Origin: Magicicada septendecula
Taxonomy: Eukaryota > Arthropoda > Insecta > Hemiptera > Cicadidae
Assembly (NCBI GenBank): GCA_034769895.1
Contig: CM068370.1
Location: forward strand, 35,911,747 to 35,975,746
Length of the DNA stretch: 64,000 bases
Direction of reading: 5' to 3'
Below are positions 43,910 through 55,025 of the stretch, one piece after another. Made by a program: the position numbers and the translations under genes. How positions within the stretch are numbered: the first letter of the stretch is position 1; every line of letters starts with the position of its first letter. Under the pieces are notes generated by a model. It was not told the origin of the DNA and did not search any database. It worked only from the letters and a program-made list of their open reading frames with translations.

Positions 43910-45689
43910 TAAATCTTGGCTGGGTTATATAAACACAGATAGCGATGAAATGAGTTGGTACAGAAAATTAATTTCAAAAGTGACTGCGTATGACCCAATC
44001 CTTGTATATTACGAACTAGTAATTTTAATTAACTTAGTGACTTCTATTATTTGTTGTACTGGATCACTATAGTTCTCTAACTAGGAGACATATAGTGATA
44101 CGAGTGTGATTGTCTTATGGAGATGTTAATAAAAATTTAAACTTTTCACTTCTCTGCTGTTTTGTTGATCCATTCTGCTGTTTTGACTTCACGATTCATG
44201 CGGTCTTCCCAACAATAGGATGCGCTCTTTACGGTATCAACGTAAGGAAGATTCAAAGTTTTACCGTCAGTTGTAGTTAAGCGGCCCCTAGACGATCAAT
44301 ATTATTGTACAGTATTTAAGGTTTCACAATAATAATGAACGTGTGTATGTTAGATTGATAGAGTGTGCAATATTGTTGAGTGAATCAAAACTTTTTGAAA
44401 TATATCGAGCAATATAAAAAATATTGTGCCGTCTGTTCGTTGTATTTTTCAATATCCCTTTAGTTGTTGACGTGAATCCGTGGTGTACAGTTGCTTACCA
44501 TCCAAGTCCTCTTTCTTTGTTTCAGAATTTGTTTAGTTTAGTTCTTTCTTTTGTTTTCATCTGTTTTTTCCATTCTTGTTTTGTTGTAGTATATTTTTCT
44601 TATTACTTCGGTGTTTTTGTATGAGTGCAAAAGGCGAAAAAAGAGCATTTATTACTGAACACATACAACTTTACTAAACCCTACGAGATTTAAGGAATAT
44701 CAAGTCGAATGAATACAAAAATAAACAGGAGCAAAATAAATGGTATGAGATGTTGCTCAAGAAATATAAAGAGAGATATCCGACATCCATAAGGGATTAA
44801 ATTCCTATAAAGTAAGAAAAACAAACTTACAAAAATTATTCAGAATAATATTTCAAACAAAATAAAATAAACAAAAATAAAATCAAGCACGAACTGCTAA
44901 TATAAATACCTGAAATTATAATGAATTCAATGTATTCAAAGAAAAAAAAAAAAGAAATAATGTATAAAACAAATATACAGCAAATGGCTAAAACAGAATA
45001 TTGGTAAACAACCGAGAAAAAGAAAAAAGATGTCTAAGATAATTAAAATGATCACAAGAAGAAAAGAAAAACAAACTAATGAAAAGTTATAAATGATGAA
45101 ATTAACAACTAAATAAATAAATAACAATCAACTGTATACTGGGCAATCAACTGGGCAGAAATAAAAAAGTTCAATTCCTTGAGAACCAAATATAGAAAGA
45201 AGTAGAAAAAATTAACGGCTTAAGGAAAAAGAATGCGGACAGTGGCATGTTTCCATAACGATGGCTCTAATACTCTGAGGTGAAATCGCACTCGTGAACT
45301 TCAAGTCTTCGAAAAAAATTACGGTAGTAAGGTATCAGTGTGATGGATAGATGTCGACTGGGTGGAATCGCGTCTCTCATAGCTGTGTTTTATTTTATAT
45401 TTCTAGGTGCAACTAACTCAGGTTAGACGTTAAATGTTAGACTATCAACTCGTAAAACGTTCATGATAAACTCGTAAATGTGGTAACCATTTGGCTCTTT
45501 CAACCTCAACTCTCTTATCAAGTTTTCTTGCGCTAATGTTTGCCACTCTTTACACGAATTCTTCATCCACCTTCTTCTTTTCTTCTTCTTACAGCAAAAT
45601 AGAGCAATAACAACAGCAGCAGCATCTTGGTCGTCCAACATCTCGTAGCAAACTAAATTCTTCTTCTTCTTTTCCTCCTCCTCTTTAAG
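43910..45689. other. No gene seen; AT-rich
   Basis: Contains A-rich stretches (44938-45130) and no protein-like frame. A duplicated thought-like phrase 'gcggcccctagacgatcaat' at 44281 reappears inverted near 46204, together with 'attattg' runs, hinting at outer ends of an old ~1.9-kb inverted-repeat element. Confidence 0.35.
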
Positions 45690-46092
45690 GATTAGGTTGT
45701 ATAAACCTGTTCCGGCACCCATCTCATCCTCGGACGGCCCACGTCTCTTCTACAAATGGCTTTATAGTTCAATCGATCCGCCGCTTTCGGCAATCGATCC
45801 TCTGCATCCTTTCCATTGTCTTCTGTAAATTGCAATAATTTCATTTATGTCCTTTACTTTGAGTTCTGCTCTGATATCTTCGTTCCTTATTCTATCTTGC
45901 TATGTATAATATGAAGTGTTTCGAAGAAACTCCATTTCAGCACTGTGAATCTTGCCGCTTTGGTTTTTTGTCATGACCCGCGCCTCACTAGCATAAATCA
46001 ACGTGGGTATGGCAATTGTCTTATAAAATTTAATCCTTGTGCTGTGTCTTGTTTTATTTCTAAGATTTATATGAATCGTACCACAAATAGGC
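45690..46092 (-). mobile_element. LINE 3' fragment, family B
   Basis: Minus reading: FVVRFI*ILEIKQDTAQGLN, then TLIYASEARVMTKNQSGKIH, SAEMEFLRNTSYYT, RIRNEDIRAELKVKDINEI, QFTEDNGKDAED, then GRRDVGRPRMRWVPEQVYTT and a GGAGGAAAAGAAGAAG tail. Several stops. Sister of 10480 and 46725. Confidence 0.78.
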
Positions 46093-46724
46093 CTATACGT
46101 AAATTTATTTATCTTAAAACCAAATTATTTTGCAGTAATATTAATTTCTGATTGAGCTGTCTAGGGGAAGCTTCAATATTATTGTACCACAATATTATGC
46201 AATAATATTGATCGTCTAGGGGCCGTTTTAGGCTCCTTTCAAGATGTTTCACTCAAACGTAATTACAGGTCAAAACAAAAGAGCCGAGGAACAAACAAAG
46301 AGGGACAGGAAAGCGGACAGGCGTGTCCGTAAATGGAGAGCCAGCTGTAAGTACCGTAGACCGATAATCCCACTTTTGTCGCAGTCACTATTTCTGTAAA
46401 GGTTAATCTCATAACTGTCGGACGCACAACACACGTACGCATGTATATGATGTGTTTGTCCTTTATCAGCATTCAATAGGCAACACTGTTACATAATATC
46501 CGGTCGTTGTTCTACAAACCTCTGACTAGACACATGTGAATGTCTAGAGTGGACACCTACCTATTGCGTGTAGCATAGTTGTATTAATCAGGATAACGCC
46601 GACTGACGATTATAAGAGATTCATGTAATACTTGTATGTATATTAATGCCATACTTGTTTTGAGGATATTTTCCGCTTGAGGAAAGCAGGCGTTAAATAT
46701 TGTTTTGCGATTAAAATATGATAT

Positions 46725-47185
46725 AATAGAGAAGTTAAGTAAATTTAGGAATATTTGTGGTACGATTCATAGAAGTCTTAGAAATGAAACAAGACACGGT
46801 ACAAGGATTAAATTTTATAAGACAATTCCAATATCCACTTTGATTTAATCTAGTGAGACGTGGATCATGACAAAAAAGGAAAGCGGCAAGATTCAGAGTG
46901 CTGAAATGCAGTTTCTTCGAAACACTTTAACTTATACATTGCAAGATAGAATAAGGAATGAAGATATCAGAGCAGAACTCGAAGTAAAGGACATAAATGA
47001 AATTATTTGAATTTACAGAAGACAATGGTGGGATCATCTGCAAAGGATGACGCAGGATCGTTTGCCGAAAACGGCACTAAGCTATAAAGCCATTGGTAGA
47101 AGAGACGTGGGTTGTCCGGTGATGAGATGGGTGCCGGAACAGTTTTATATAACCTAATGCTTGAAGAGAAGAAGAAGATTAATAA
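46725..47185 (+). mobile_element. LINE 3' fragment, family B
   Basis: Plus reading: KFRNICGTIHRSLRNETRHG, TRIKFYKTIPISTLI, SSETWIMTKKESGKIQ, SAEMQFLRNTLTYTLQDRI, RNEDIRAELEVKDINE, RRQWWDHLQRMTQDRLPKTA, GRRDVGCPVMRWVPEQF. Ends 'cttgaagagaagaagaag'. Stops and shifts make it dead. Confidence 0.8.
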
Positions 47186-48043
47186 AACCTTTTTGATCAC
47201 AATTTCCTTTACTAACGATTAAGTAGCATTTGCTAGTTCTGAAGGAAAATTACAACGACCTTTGCACCAGTTACGCAAATTGTCTAGATATTATGTAATT
47301 AAATCTAACTACAGCGGTTAGCAAAATGGAAGTCTTTACGTCGACAAGAAAATGTTCAAGCAAAAATAATAAACCTAATTAACAATCAGCCTATGAGCGA
47401 ATCAACGTCTTCAGGCATACTTTGGTTTTAAGCTGTCACATAAGATTATTACGGCCTTAGTACCTGCCTGCCTTAGTAAGATTAGTAAGTACATGCCTTA
47501 GGGCAGAACACCAAAAAACATGTAGAACAATTAAAAACTGCTCAAACATACTTATTGGGATCCACAATTAAAATTACACAAAGTCTAGCAGTTTTAGTTT
47601 TAATGTATGGTTTTGAATGTTGGACCTTAATGACTGAATGAGAAAAGAAAACTTAACAGTAAAAATAAAATTTCAATATTTGATTGACAGATATACCTTC
47701 CAAACCGGAAAAGAAGATAGATTTGCCAGTAGAATTAAATTTCTTCAAATCAAGTAAGATCTCCAAATGATAAAAGAATTGCAAAGGAGTGTACACGCCT
47801 GTTCGTAAAAGGAGTGTAGGAAGACCTCAAAGAAACACTAAGAAGATTTAGAAGAAAGATGGTATGACGTGTTTATGGCCCGGTTAAAGAAGATGACGAA
47901 TAGAGATTAAGAAATAACCAGGAGATAGACAAGCTATTGAAGCAATGAGGACATTGTAAGATTCATAAAGGCTCAATCAGTTAGAGCGGATGGATGATCA
48001 GCGTGTGCTAAAGAAATTCCTGAGGGCGTAAGTCTATAAAAGC

Positions 48044-49247
48044 CACCGATGTATACTATATGGATCGCGTGCTGCATTCACTGAATTCGGTCCGACCGCT
48101 GCATCAGTGGTTGGCAAGAACACTGCGTATGCTATATACTGTACCTGTACAAAGTCTGACATTTCTGCTTTGTTATAGCTTTTGTTGCTTTAGCGGATTA
48201 TATTTTGCTTTAAATGGTATAGGTGTGTCATTTTAACAATTAATGACTCAAAAGTGGGAGGTTTTTAATAAGTTCTTTTCCAAAATAAACTCATTTGTTT
48301 CACTGTAAGATTTCAGTATTCTGACACATTATTTAAGTTTATCGCTAAGTTCTGTTGCGTTCATAAACAGTTCTGTTGCTTTCTTATTTATGAACATTTA
48401 TTATTGAAGCCAGACGAATAAAGATAAGAATAAGGGAAACAAAGAATAAAAGACGTGAGCCGTAAACTTTAAAATGTTTATTGCGTAAAAGAAGCTGGCG
48501 TATACGCTCGCCATAGTCGTTAAAGTGTTCAATAAGCAATGCTAATTTACATTAATTTTTTTATTTTATTTAATTAGCTACGTATTAACTGTATAAAAAT
48601 TGTTTACATTCAACATTACTAAATAATACAAATTTATTTAACTTTTGGCAGACACCAAGCTTAGAGAAGGTAGCTGCAGTGGTTCTTTCCTTAGCAGTAT
48701 TGTAGCAGAAGATTTTATTAAATAATGTCACTATTAATTTGATAAGTTTCACTTCATGGCTGTGTTCAGAAAAATCATTGTTTGCAATATGTTTTCTAAA
48801 CACTGTGCCGGCAAAGTTTTTGCAAGCTGATATAATCATTTTTTGGTATTACGTTTGCTGTCAGATATAATCAATAAATTATACATATATTTTACAATCT
48901 TTAAAACGTCTAATGACGCTCTTTAAAATTTTCCGCTTGATAAAAAATCAGCAAAATGAGTGTAAACGCTTAAGTTATTGTCATCTGTTATCAGTTAGGC
49001 AAAAGTAAAAACAAACTGTTATAATAATAAAATCTTCATAAGCACAAATTTTCAGTAGAACTGTCCCAAATGTAATAATTGTAAACTGTTAAAACAAGTG
49101 CATTACTGACTGAATGACTCGTTTAATACACGTGTTACGCCAAACGCTTTGTTGCCAACCATTGTGTGGGAAGCTATACGTGCTTCGGACCGTTTTCTGC
49201 CGTTCACTTTGCCTGGCAGCACACGATCCATATAGTATACATCGATG
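48044..49247 (-). mobile_element. P-like (or hAT) DNA transposon, internally reduced
   Basis: 32-bp terminal inverted repeats with two differences: CACCGATGTATACTATATGG at left, CATCGATGTATACTATATGG inverted at right, each continuing GATCGYGTGCTGC. Exact 8-bp target duplication ATAAAAGC at 48036-48043 and 49248-49255. 1,204 bp. Both P and hAT superfamilies make 8-bp duplications; the protein remnant favours P. Confidence 0.8.
48585..48839 (-). pseudogene. Transposase C-terminal remnant, P-element/THAP9-like
   Basis: 84 codons: FRKHIANNDFSEHSHEVKLI, KLIVTLFNKIFCYNTAKERT, TAATFSKLGVCQKLNKFVLF. A histidine, then a 'LIK-I---(Y/F)--I' helix, a 'AKE-T' step and a closing 'KLNK(L/F)VLF' resemble the end of P-type transposases as I know them. 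The THAP zinc finger and catalytic residues are missing, so the element is non-autonomous. It lies within the inverted repeats at 48044-49247. A chance open frame is not excluded. Confidence 0.45.
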
Positions 49248-49376
49248 ATAAAAGCAGTAAGAGGTGCTAGATCTCAGCAGAATGGATGTGAAGGGTTACA
49301 CTGAGGTGCCAATGGATAGGAGACTTTGGAGAAGATTTATGTTGGAAGCCGAGGCTCACGTTGGGCTGTAGTGCTA

Positions 49377-49523
49377 AAGAAGAAGAAGAAGAAGAAGAAG
49401 AAGAAGAAGAAGAAGAAGAAGAAGAAGAAGAAGAAGAAGAAGAAGAAGAAGAAGAAGAAGAAGAAGAACAACAACAACAACAACAAGAAAAAGATCAACA
49501 ACAACAACAACAACAACAACAAT
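49377..49523 (+). repeat. (GAA)n then (CAA)n array
   Basis: About 30 GAA units (49377-49468), then CAA units to 49523 with a short GAAAAAGAT interruption. Directly follows the LINE E 3' end. Poly-Glu, poly-Lys and poly-Phe frames are artefacts. Confidence 0.92.
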
Positions 49524-49717
49524 TTGTTTTCTGCAATACGATCTTGGATATTAAAAATGTTCAACTCTTCACTGTAGAGCCTCTCTCTTCTTGTGCAGCC
49601 TTTAGCAGATCGCAAGAATCTTATCTCCGATACTTGTATCCTGGCCAGATGATTTGTCGCCGGAACCCAAGTTTTTAGAACCGTTCAACTACACCGGCAT
49701 AGCGTATCAAACGTATG

Positions 49718-49922
49718 GGAAGACGTGCGCAATGCGCAACTCTTCACAATTTCCCTATGTTCCTAATGTAAGCTTGGTGGGTTGTAAAGTTTCTGCAACG
49801 CTCCACTAGTAGCGTTGTAGTGCAACTTTGTGTCATGAATTTTATATACATGTGATTATGATAGTTTAATGTCTTTTAACTGATTTCCCATCCACTCAAC
49901 CAACTACTGCAACCACAAACAT
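49718..49922 (+). repeat. Dispersed repeat shared with 37699-38006
   Basis: Collinear with the other copy, with small gaps, at roughly 75-80% by eye. Non-coding. Confidence 0.5.
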
Positions 49923-49924
49923 TT

Positions 49925-50465
49925 AGAATCACCAGCCGCCAATGCTTTAAAGCTACAGAAAATTCAAATAACGTGTAAATATATTTGAAGTCATGGCAAA
50001 TCCTAGTATTTCTTAGCATTTCCGGAGTCTTAAGTGGGAAACTCTAACGCAACAAGACGTCAGGAGACTGACAAATCAAGAACAAATTGTCGTTGTACTG
50101 CTTGTCATAAACACAGCCTTCATAATCTCTTTCTATTTCAGTGCGTGCATATAAAACACTATGTGTGTGACGCATTGCTTGGTTAATTGACTTACACACC
50201 GTCGTCACATGTGCTTGGGTGTGGCAAATATTTGTGCTACTACGATGTCGGTCTAACGCAGTTCCACTTAATCAATTAGAAAATTAATCTGATTTGGTAA
50301 CACATGTTGTGAATGACGTCACAAACTACAAAGTAAGCTTATGACTTCCACACCTGCGTCTTCATTCGCGTCCATTCGGTGAAAGGAGCCGACTCTCTTC
50401 CGGTCCCGGCTTGCGTCGTGTTTCTCTATGTTTCGACACTGTTCGGCGAAAGGACATGAACGGTT
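49925..50465. other. No gene seen
   Basis: Moderately GC sequence with no recognised element ends or protein. Confidence 0.4.
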
Positions 50466-50473
50466 CTACCCCC

Positions 50474-51067
50474 CAGTGCCGGATTTAAGATTTTTGAGGC
50501 CCTAGGCCAAGTTTTCTGAGCGCCCCCGGCTGTGACGTTTGTAAGCTCCACTAGCAGTGTGAATGTTTATGTTCATGTTCATGATGAAAACGTTTAGTGT
50601 ACGGATTCAATGCTATGTTCTTAAAGTTTTCACACTAATAAATATCAACGAAACAACACGCTGCCCACCACACAAAGCTACAAAACGTCTTTACATTCAA
50701 AAGAAAATAAAAACATAATCTCAAATCGCAAACCGTTCAGTCACAACGCAGATAAACAATGATAACAAATAAGGTTGGTACCACGGTCATGTAAATTCGG
50801 GGCCATATAGCGGACGTTCAAAATTCGCATGTATAGATTAGTTTTCAAGGATGCCAACGTCTTAAAAATAAGCGCGCAATATTTAAATAAGAACTGTCTT
50901 CCATTTGTATGATTAACAAAAATTCATGGTTTAATTTCAAAAAGTCATACTTAAATAATTCAAAGTGCCTCCTAGTTTTATAAAAATACTTCTGTTAAAA
51001 AAAATCTGTAACTTGCGGCCCTCTCTGAGCCCGCGGCCTAGTCGGTCTAGTTGTAAATCCGGCACTG
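50474..51067. mobile_element. hAT-type MITE, family H4
   Basis: Inverted ends CAGTGCCGGATTTA, continuing with gene-free sequence ('aggccctaggccaag' at left, 'gcccgcggcctag' at right). Flanks CTACCCCC and CCGACCCC match only in part. 594 bp. A partial relative starts at 63980. Confidence 0.72.
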
Positions 51068-51324
51068 CCGACCCCGTGCGTTATTGTTCTCGCACTCTTT
51101 CTGTGCCTTTGATGTATGGGAAAAATTACTAACACACAAAACGGACACGAAACGGGGCGAAATGATACAAACGGAGGCGAATTGTGACGTAATATTTCCC
51201 ACACACGCGTCTAAATGCCCTTACTCATAGTTTTGGCTTCATTCGAAGAACAAAGACGCAAGTATGTTACGTCTTTACTTAAAACGTATTGTGAGTAACA
51301 AAGCTATATCCTTGCTTGTACATG

Positions 51325-51425
51325 GGTTCTCAAGAGTTAGGGTTCCGGTCCATTGTTAAATGGCATCCTCTAAACCGACGTTTCGGCCATTTACATCCGT
51401 CCTCCTTCAGTGGCTGTGACGTATA
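51325..51425 (-). mobile_element. Foldback-type fragment with hammerhead-like core
   Basis: Minus strand at 51380-51410: CTGAAGGAGGAC...GGCCGAAACGTC. Only one arm is visible. The ACGT block is intact; stem I does not pair well. Confidence 0.35.
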
Positions 51426-51429
51426 GTTT

Positions 51430-51840
51430 TTGTTCAATACAGTGGAAAATCTAACAGTTTTGTCTGCCTACTTATGTCATTATACAATTTGTCAAAGTAA
51501 AGTTAGTCTAGTTCAGTGGATGCGCTGTAGTTCATGGGCGGGTATACAGTCGCAGATGGCGAACATGGCGGAGTCCTACTGGACGCCACTGTCGCTAGTG
51601 TTCTCCGTTTGCGTAAACCTCCGCCATCTGTGGGGAGTAATCTTCCTTACCTGCAGGCGAGCTGCGCTTGTCAGCCGTAAACGCCTTTCCCCTTCCATAG
51701 ACGCGAGTCAATTCCAAGCACCACCCCCATGCGTGGAACTACGCGAATATAAGTTTGACAGATTATACACGATCACCGCTCCTATTCCTCGATTTTCAGT
51801 AGTCTTCTTCATGGAGCTGATGTATTTTCTTGGCACCTGA
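51430..51840 (+). CDS. Unassigned open frame, 136 codons, GC-rich
   Basis: The frame runs through a GC-rich island (51530-51780) with MANMAESYWTPLSLVFSVC and NLRHLWGVIFLTCRRAALVS. Three to four hydrophobic stretches are present, but I recognise no family. It ends inside the first unit of the tandem repeat. The CpG-rich base composition differs from the surroundings, so this could be a host promoter or exon region, or a piece of an unknown element. No splice signals fix it. Confidence 0.25.
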   Translation: MFNTVENLTVLSAYLCHYTICQSKVSLVQWMRCSSWAGIQSQMANMAESYWTPLSLVFSVCVNLRHLWGVIFLTCRRAALVSRKRLSPSIDASQFQAPPPCVELREYKFDRLYTITAPIPRFSVVFFMELMYFLGT

Positions 51841-52212
51841 CTAAGTTTTGGTAAGACTACAACTTTCCTGCATCCACTCTATCATCTCCGTTGCAATGTT
51901 CATGTATTCTTAGTGTTTTCTTTTCCTTAATTTTCAGTAGTCTTCTTCATGGAGCTGGTGTGTTTTCGTGGCACCTGACTAAGTTTTGGTAAGACTACAA
52001 CTTTCCTGCTTCCACTCTATCCTCTATCATCTCCGTTGCAATGTTCATGTATTCTTAGTGTTTTCATTTCCTTAATTTTCAGTAGTCTTCTTCATGGAGC
52101 TGGTGTGTTTTCGTGGCACCTGACTAAGTTTTGGTAAGACTACAACTTTCCTGCTTCCACTCTATCCTCTATCATCTCCGTTGCAATGTTCATGTATTCT
52201 GAGTGTTTTACT
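51791..52212. repeat. Tandem repeat, three units of ~138-145 bp
   Basis: Units start at 51797, 51935 and 52080 with 'cagtagtcttcttcatggag'. Unit 2 is 7 bp longer through a doubled 'cctctat'. Each has a pyrimidine-rich tract ending in CAG, a 51-nt core and then GGTAAGAC, a layout like acceptor, mini-exon and donor. Confidence 0.85.
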
Positions 52213-52319
52213 GTTGTAACAACAAAAAGATTTGTTGATTTATCTGCAATCAAGCGCGGTTGTGTGTGTGAAATTATACGTATTTCAATAATTTTAATTG
52301 TCATCATTATCATTTGTAA

Positions 52320-52870
52320 TTCCCTTCTCTCTTCTAGGTAAGCAGTCCATAGGCTGGTTGGTAGCAGCTCACCATTCTTCACGCTTCTCTGCTTTTCTTT
52401 TCAACTCATAATATGATGTGCAGTTCATATCGACCATAAGCTGTTTCATGTAGTCTAAACGGGGTCGTCCTCTGTGATTCTTCCCTTCAATTGTTCCTTT
52501 TATTATTCTCTTAACCAAACAATTGTGTCGTAGTATGTGCCCTATAAACTTAGCTCTTCTGTCTTTTAAATTTTGGAAAAAGCTCTTCTAAAGTTTTCCT
52601 CATTCGTTATCTTCTCCCTCCAGCTTATCTTGAATATTCTTCTGTAGCACCAGGTCTCAAATGCTTGGGGTCTTTTCTTGTGACTTTTACCAATTGTCCA
52701 AGATTCGCTCCCGTATAGGGCAACACTCCACACGTATGTCTTTACTAGATTCTTCCTTATTTTTAGGCTGATAGTGTTTGAAGTGAAGAGGTTTTTCTGT
52801 TTGAAGAAAGCAATTTTAGCCTGGTTAATTCTGCTTATAACTTCGTTACTGCTATGTCCATCACTTGTGA
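52320..52870 (-). mobile_element. LINE 3' fragment, family G
   Basis: Minus reading is nearly continuous: VISRINQAKIAFFKQKNLFT, SNTISLKIRKNLVKTYVWSV, ALYGSESWTIGKSHKKR, AFETWCYRRIFKISWREKI, TNEE, GTIEGKNHRGRPRLDYMKQL, then KAEKREEW. This is the post-RT region of a third arthropod LINE lineage. A few stops; 5'-truncated. Confidence 0.82.
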
Positions 52871-53104
52871 TTTTATAAGGTCTTATATTATTTATAATTA
52901 TAAGACCATATATTATAGTACATGTAGCCGTATTTTATATTACATTGTATATTATATATAATACTAGCTGAAGTACCCGTTCTACGCCCGGGTGGCGAGC
53001 ATTTTTATTAGCACATATTTAATTATTTATTGGCATATATTAAATACATTTAGTTACATATACATTTAATATACATTTAATTACATATTGGCTATGAAAT
53101 TTAA

Positions 53105-53887
53105 TTACTGGGCGAAAACGTCTTTGTAGACCACATTTTTGGTGTAAACTCTGTGGTCTTTCTTTAAGTTGCCTTGTTGGTCAGTTCCTAAGACTTTTAC
53201 CTTGACTTGCTGAAAGGACTTTGTTCTTGAAAATGCAACATAAAGTTGTCCATGACTGAATACTGGAGATGACAAATAAATACCAACTGAATCCAGTGTT
53301 TGCCCTTGACTTTTGTTGATGGTCATAGCTAAAGCAAGTCTAAATGGAAACTGTTTTCGTCTTAATGTAAAGGGAAGGTCAGGGTCACTGGGTGCAAGAA
53401 TAACTCTTGGAATAAATACCCTGGTACCTTTAAAAGATCCGGTCAGGATTTCACAGTCAATGATTTTTGACATCATTTGCTTGACGACCATTCTGGTGCC
53501 ATTGCAAAGACCTCTTGTTGAGTCAAGGTTTCGTAGCAACATTACTACTGCACCAACTTTCAAGTTAAGTCTATGAGGAGGCATACCTCCAGGTGTTAAG
53601 CTGTTCAAAAACTCCATTGGATAGTTTGCTGCCTCCTCGGCATTTGCACTGTCTTGCTGAATAGAATCTATGCTGGTATAGCATTTCAATTCAGATTGAA
53701 TTCGTCTAAGGACATTTTCATTAAGTTCAAGTGACTCGTGGTTTTTTGGAGTCAGGATTGCACGATTAGCAATGCTGTCATCTCCTGATTGGATGACCTC
53801 AGGAAAGACAGCAGCAACAATACATCCATTTTCAATCCATCTAATCCAGGCTCTTGGAGTTTTCCATTCCCAAGTTTTAAAAGCCAA
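53105..53887 (-). pseudogene. Helitron helicase, C-terminal half
   Basis: 260 codons. VGAVVMLLRNLDSTRGLCNG and TRMVVKQM are the Pif1 2B-type block. TINKSQGQTLDSVGIYL and GQLYVAFSRTKS are helicase motifs V and VI that close the second RecA fold. The protein ends shortly after, at its natural stop, 141 bp inside the 3' terminus. Together with the upstream piece it would unwind DNA during rolling-circle transposition. The junction with the upstream piece lies near 53990 and is out of frame. Confidence 0.88.
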
Positions 53888-53987
53888 TCGGAAAAGCCTC
53901 GGTGTTCTGATGGGACATTGTCCTCATTGGCACGCATGTTTTGGTCTAACTTTAGGACCTGAATATTTTTCCAACACTTACTATTTT

Positions 53988-55025
53988 TCATGCATGAAGA
54001 AAGTATTTCGGTTCTGCTGCCATGTGGAACAACAGGGAGAATTTGTCTAAAATCTCCACCGAAAGGAAGACCGCACCTCCAAATGGGTTTTTAGAAGGAA
54101 CTTTTGGATCTTCAGCTAAGAGTTCTTTATACAGTGTGTCAACTGCATTTACTCCATGTGCTGGGGCCATTGAAGCTTTATCCCAGATTATCACTTTGGC
54201 CTTTTCCAGTTCATTTGCCGTATTAGTCCCATGTCGAACATTACAGGTTGATGTTTCATTTATTGGAATAGGCAGCTTGAAACGACTGTGGGAAGTTCTG
54301 CCTCCCTCAAGCAAAGTTGCTGCTATGCCTGTAAATGCACATGGCAAGACTAATTCATTTTTGCTACGCACATAGTGCATGATTGTGTTGTAAAGGAAGG
54401 TTTTACCACTTCCGCCAGGTCCATCAATAAAGAATAGACGTTTGGGTAAGTTAGGGTTTTCAATTGCTTCCCTGATTTTGTCGAAAGCCCTTGTTTGCCC
54501 TGGGTTGAGCATTTGAAACTTTTCTTCGAACATGTTTTTTTCGGCAATTGGATCGTAATATTTTCCAGAATGGATTGGCTCGTCATAACTGCCGACTGGA
54601 AGTTCTAGGCCAAAATCTACCAATGACTTTCCATGTGTTCGAAGGACAGATTCAATTTCTTTAAGCGTCAAATAGAGAGCTTTTTCTCCATCAGGAAAGC
54701 GTCTCTTATAGTCTTGCATAAGATTGTCCTTATGTCTGTCGAATAATGCTGCTGCATCCGACGGCTCACACATGATACATATAAATGCAAACAACTGCCT
54801 AAGTTGTACTGGCATTTGATGAGTTGCAGCTTCTGTTAGGCAAGTATCCCATTCTGAGTCATCATCAGTTAATCCCCTTGCAATGCATGCTTCTTGGAAA
54901 GTTGCAAAGGGGATAGGATTTCCTTCGACCGTTCTCAGGTCCTCGAAAGATGTTGCTCCTCTAACACTGAGAAGGAGAATTGGGAGGAACCATTTTTCTC
55001 TATCCGTGGGACTTACGGCAAACAT
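53988..55025 (-). pseudogene. Helitron helicase, N-terminal half (Pif1-like)
   Basis: 345 codons. An N-terminal LPILLLSVRGATSFEDLRTV and FQEACIARGLTDDDSEWDTC region typical of the Rep-Hel linker is followed by the Pif1 DEAD-like fold. Walker A GPGGSGKT is at residues 202-209 and CAFTGIAATLL is motif Ia. Walker B reads VIIWDKAS at 278-285, where the family has WDEA, so the catalytic glutamate is lysine here. The end drifts out of frame after FGGAVFLSVEILDKF. Confidence 0.9.

Larger units (their letters stand above)
47480..49376 (+). mobile_element. LINE 3' fragment, family E, split by a DNA transposon
   Basis: LINE parts are 47480-48043 and 49248-49376. The second part matches 17626-17760 and 60100-60290 ('atggataggagac', 'ttggaagccgaggctcac'). 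Across the junction the intact family sequence 'aagtctataaaagcagacagagg' (seen inverted at 60265-60290) is restored when the insert and one ATAAAAGC are removed. It ends in a (GAA)n tail. Confidence 0.78.

Noticed and set aside
49326-49678. Long poly-Glu, poly-Lys and poly-Phe frames; similar ones at 17532 and 42796-43104
   Set aside because: They are triplet microsatellites read in three frames on each strand, not genes.
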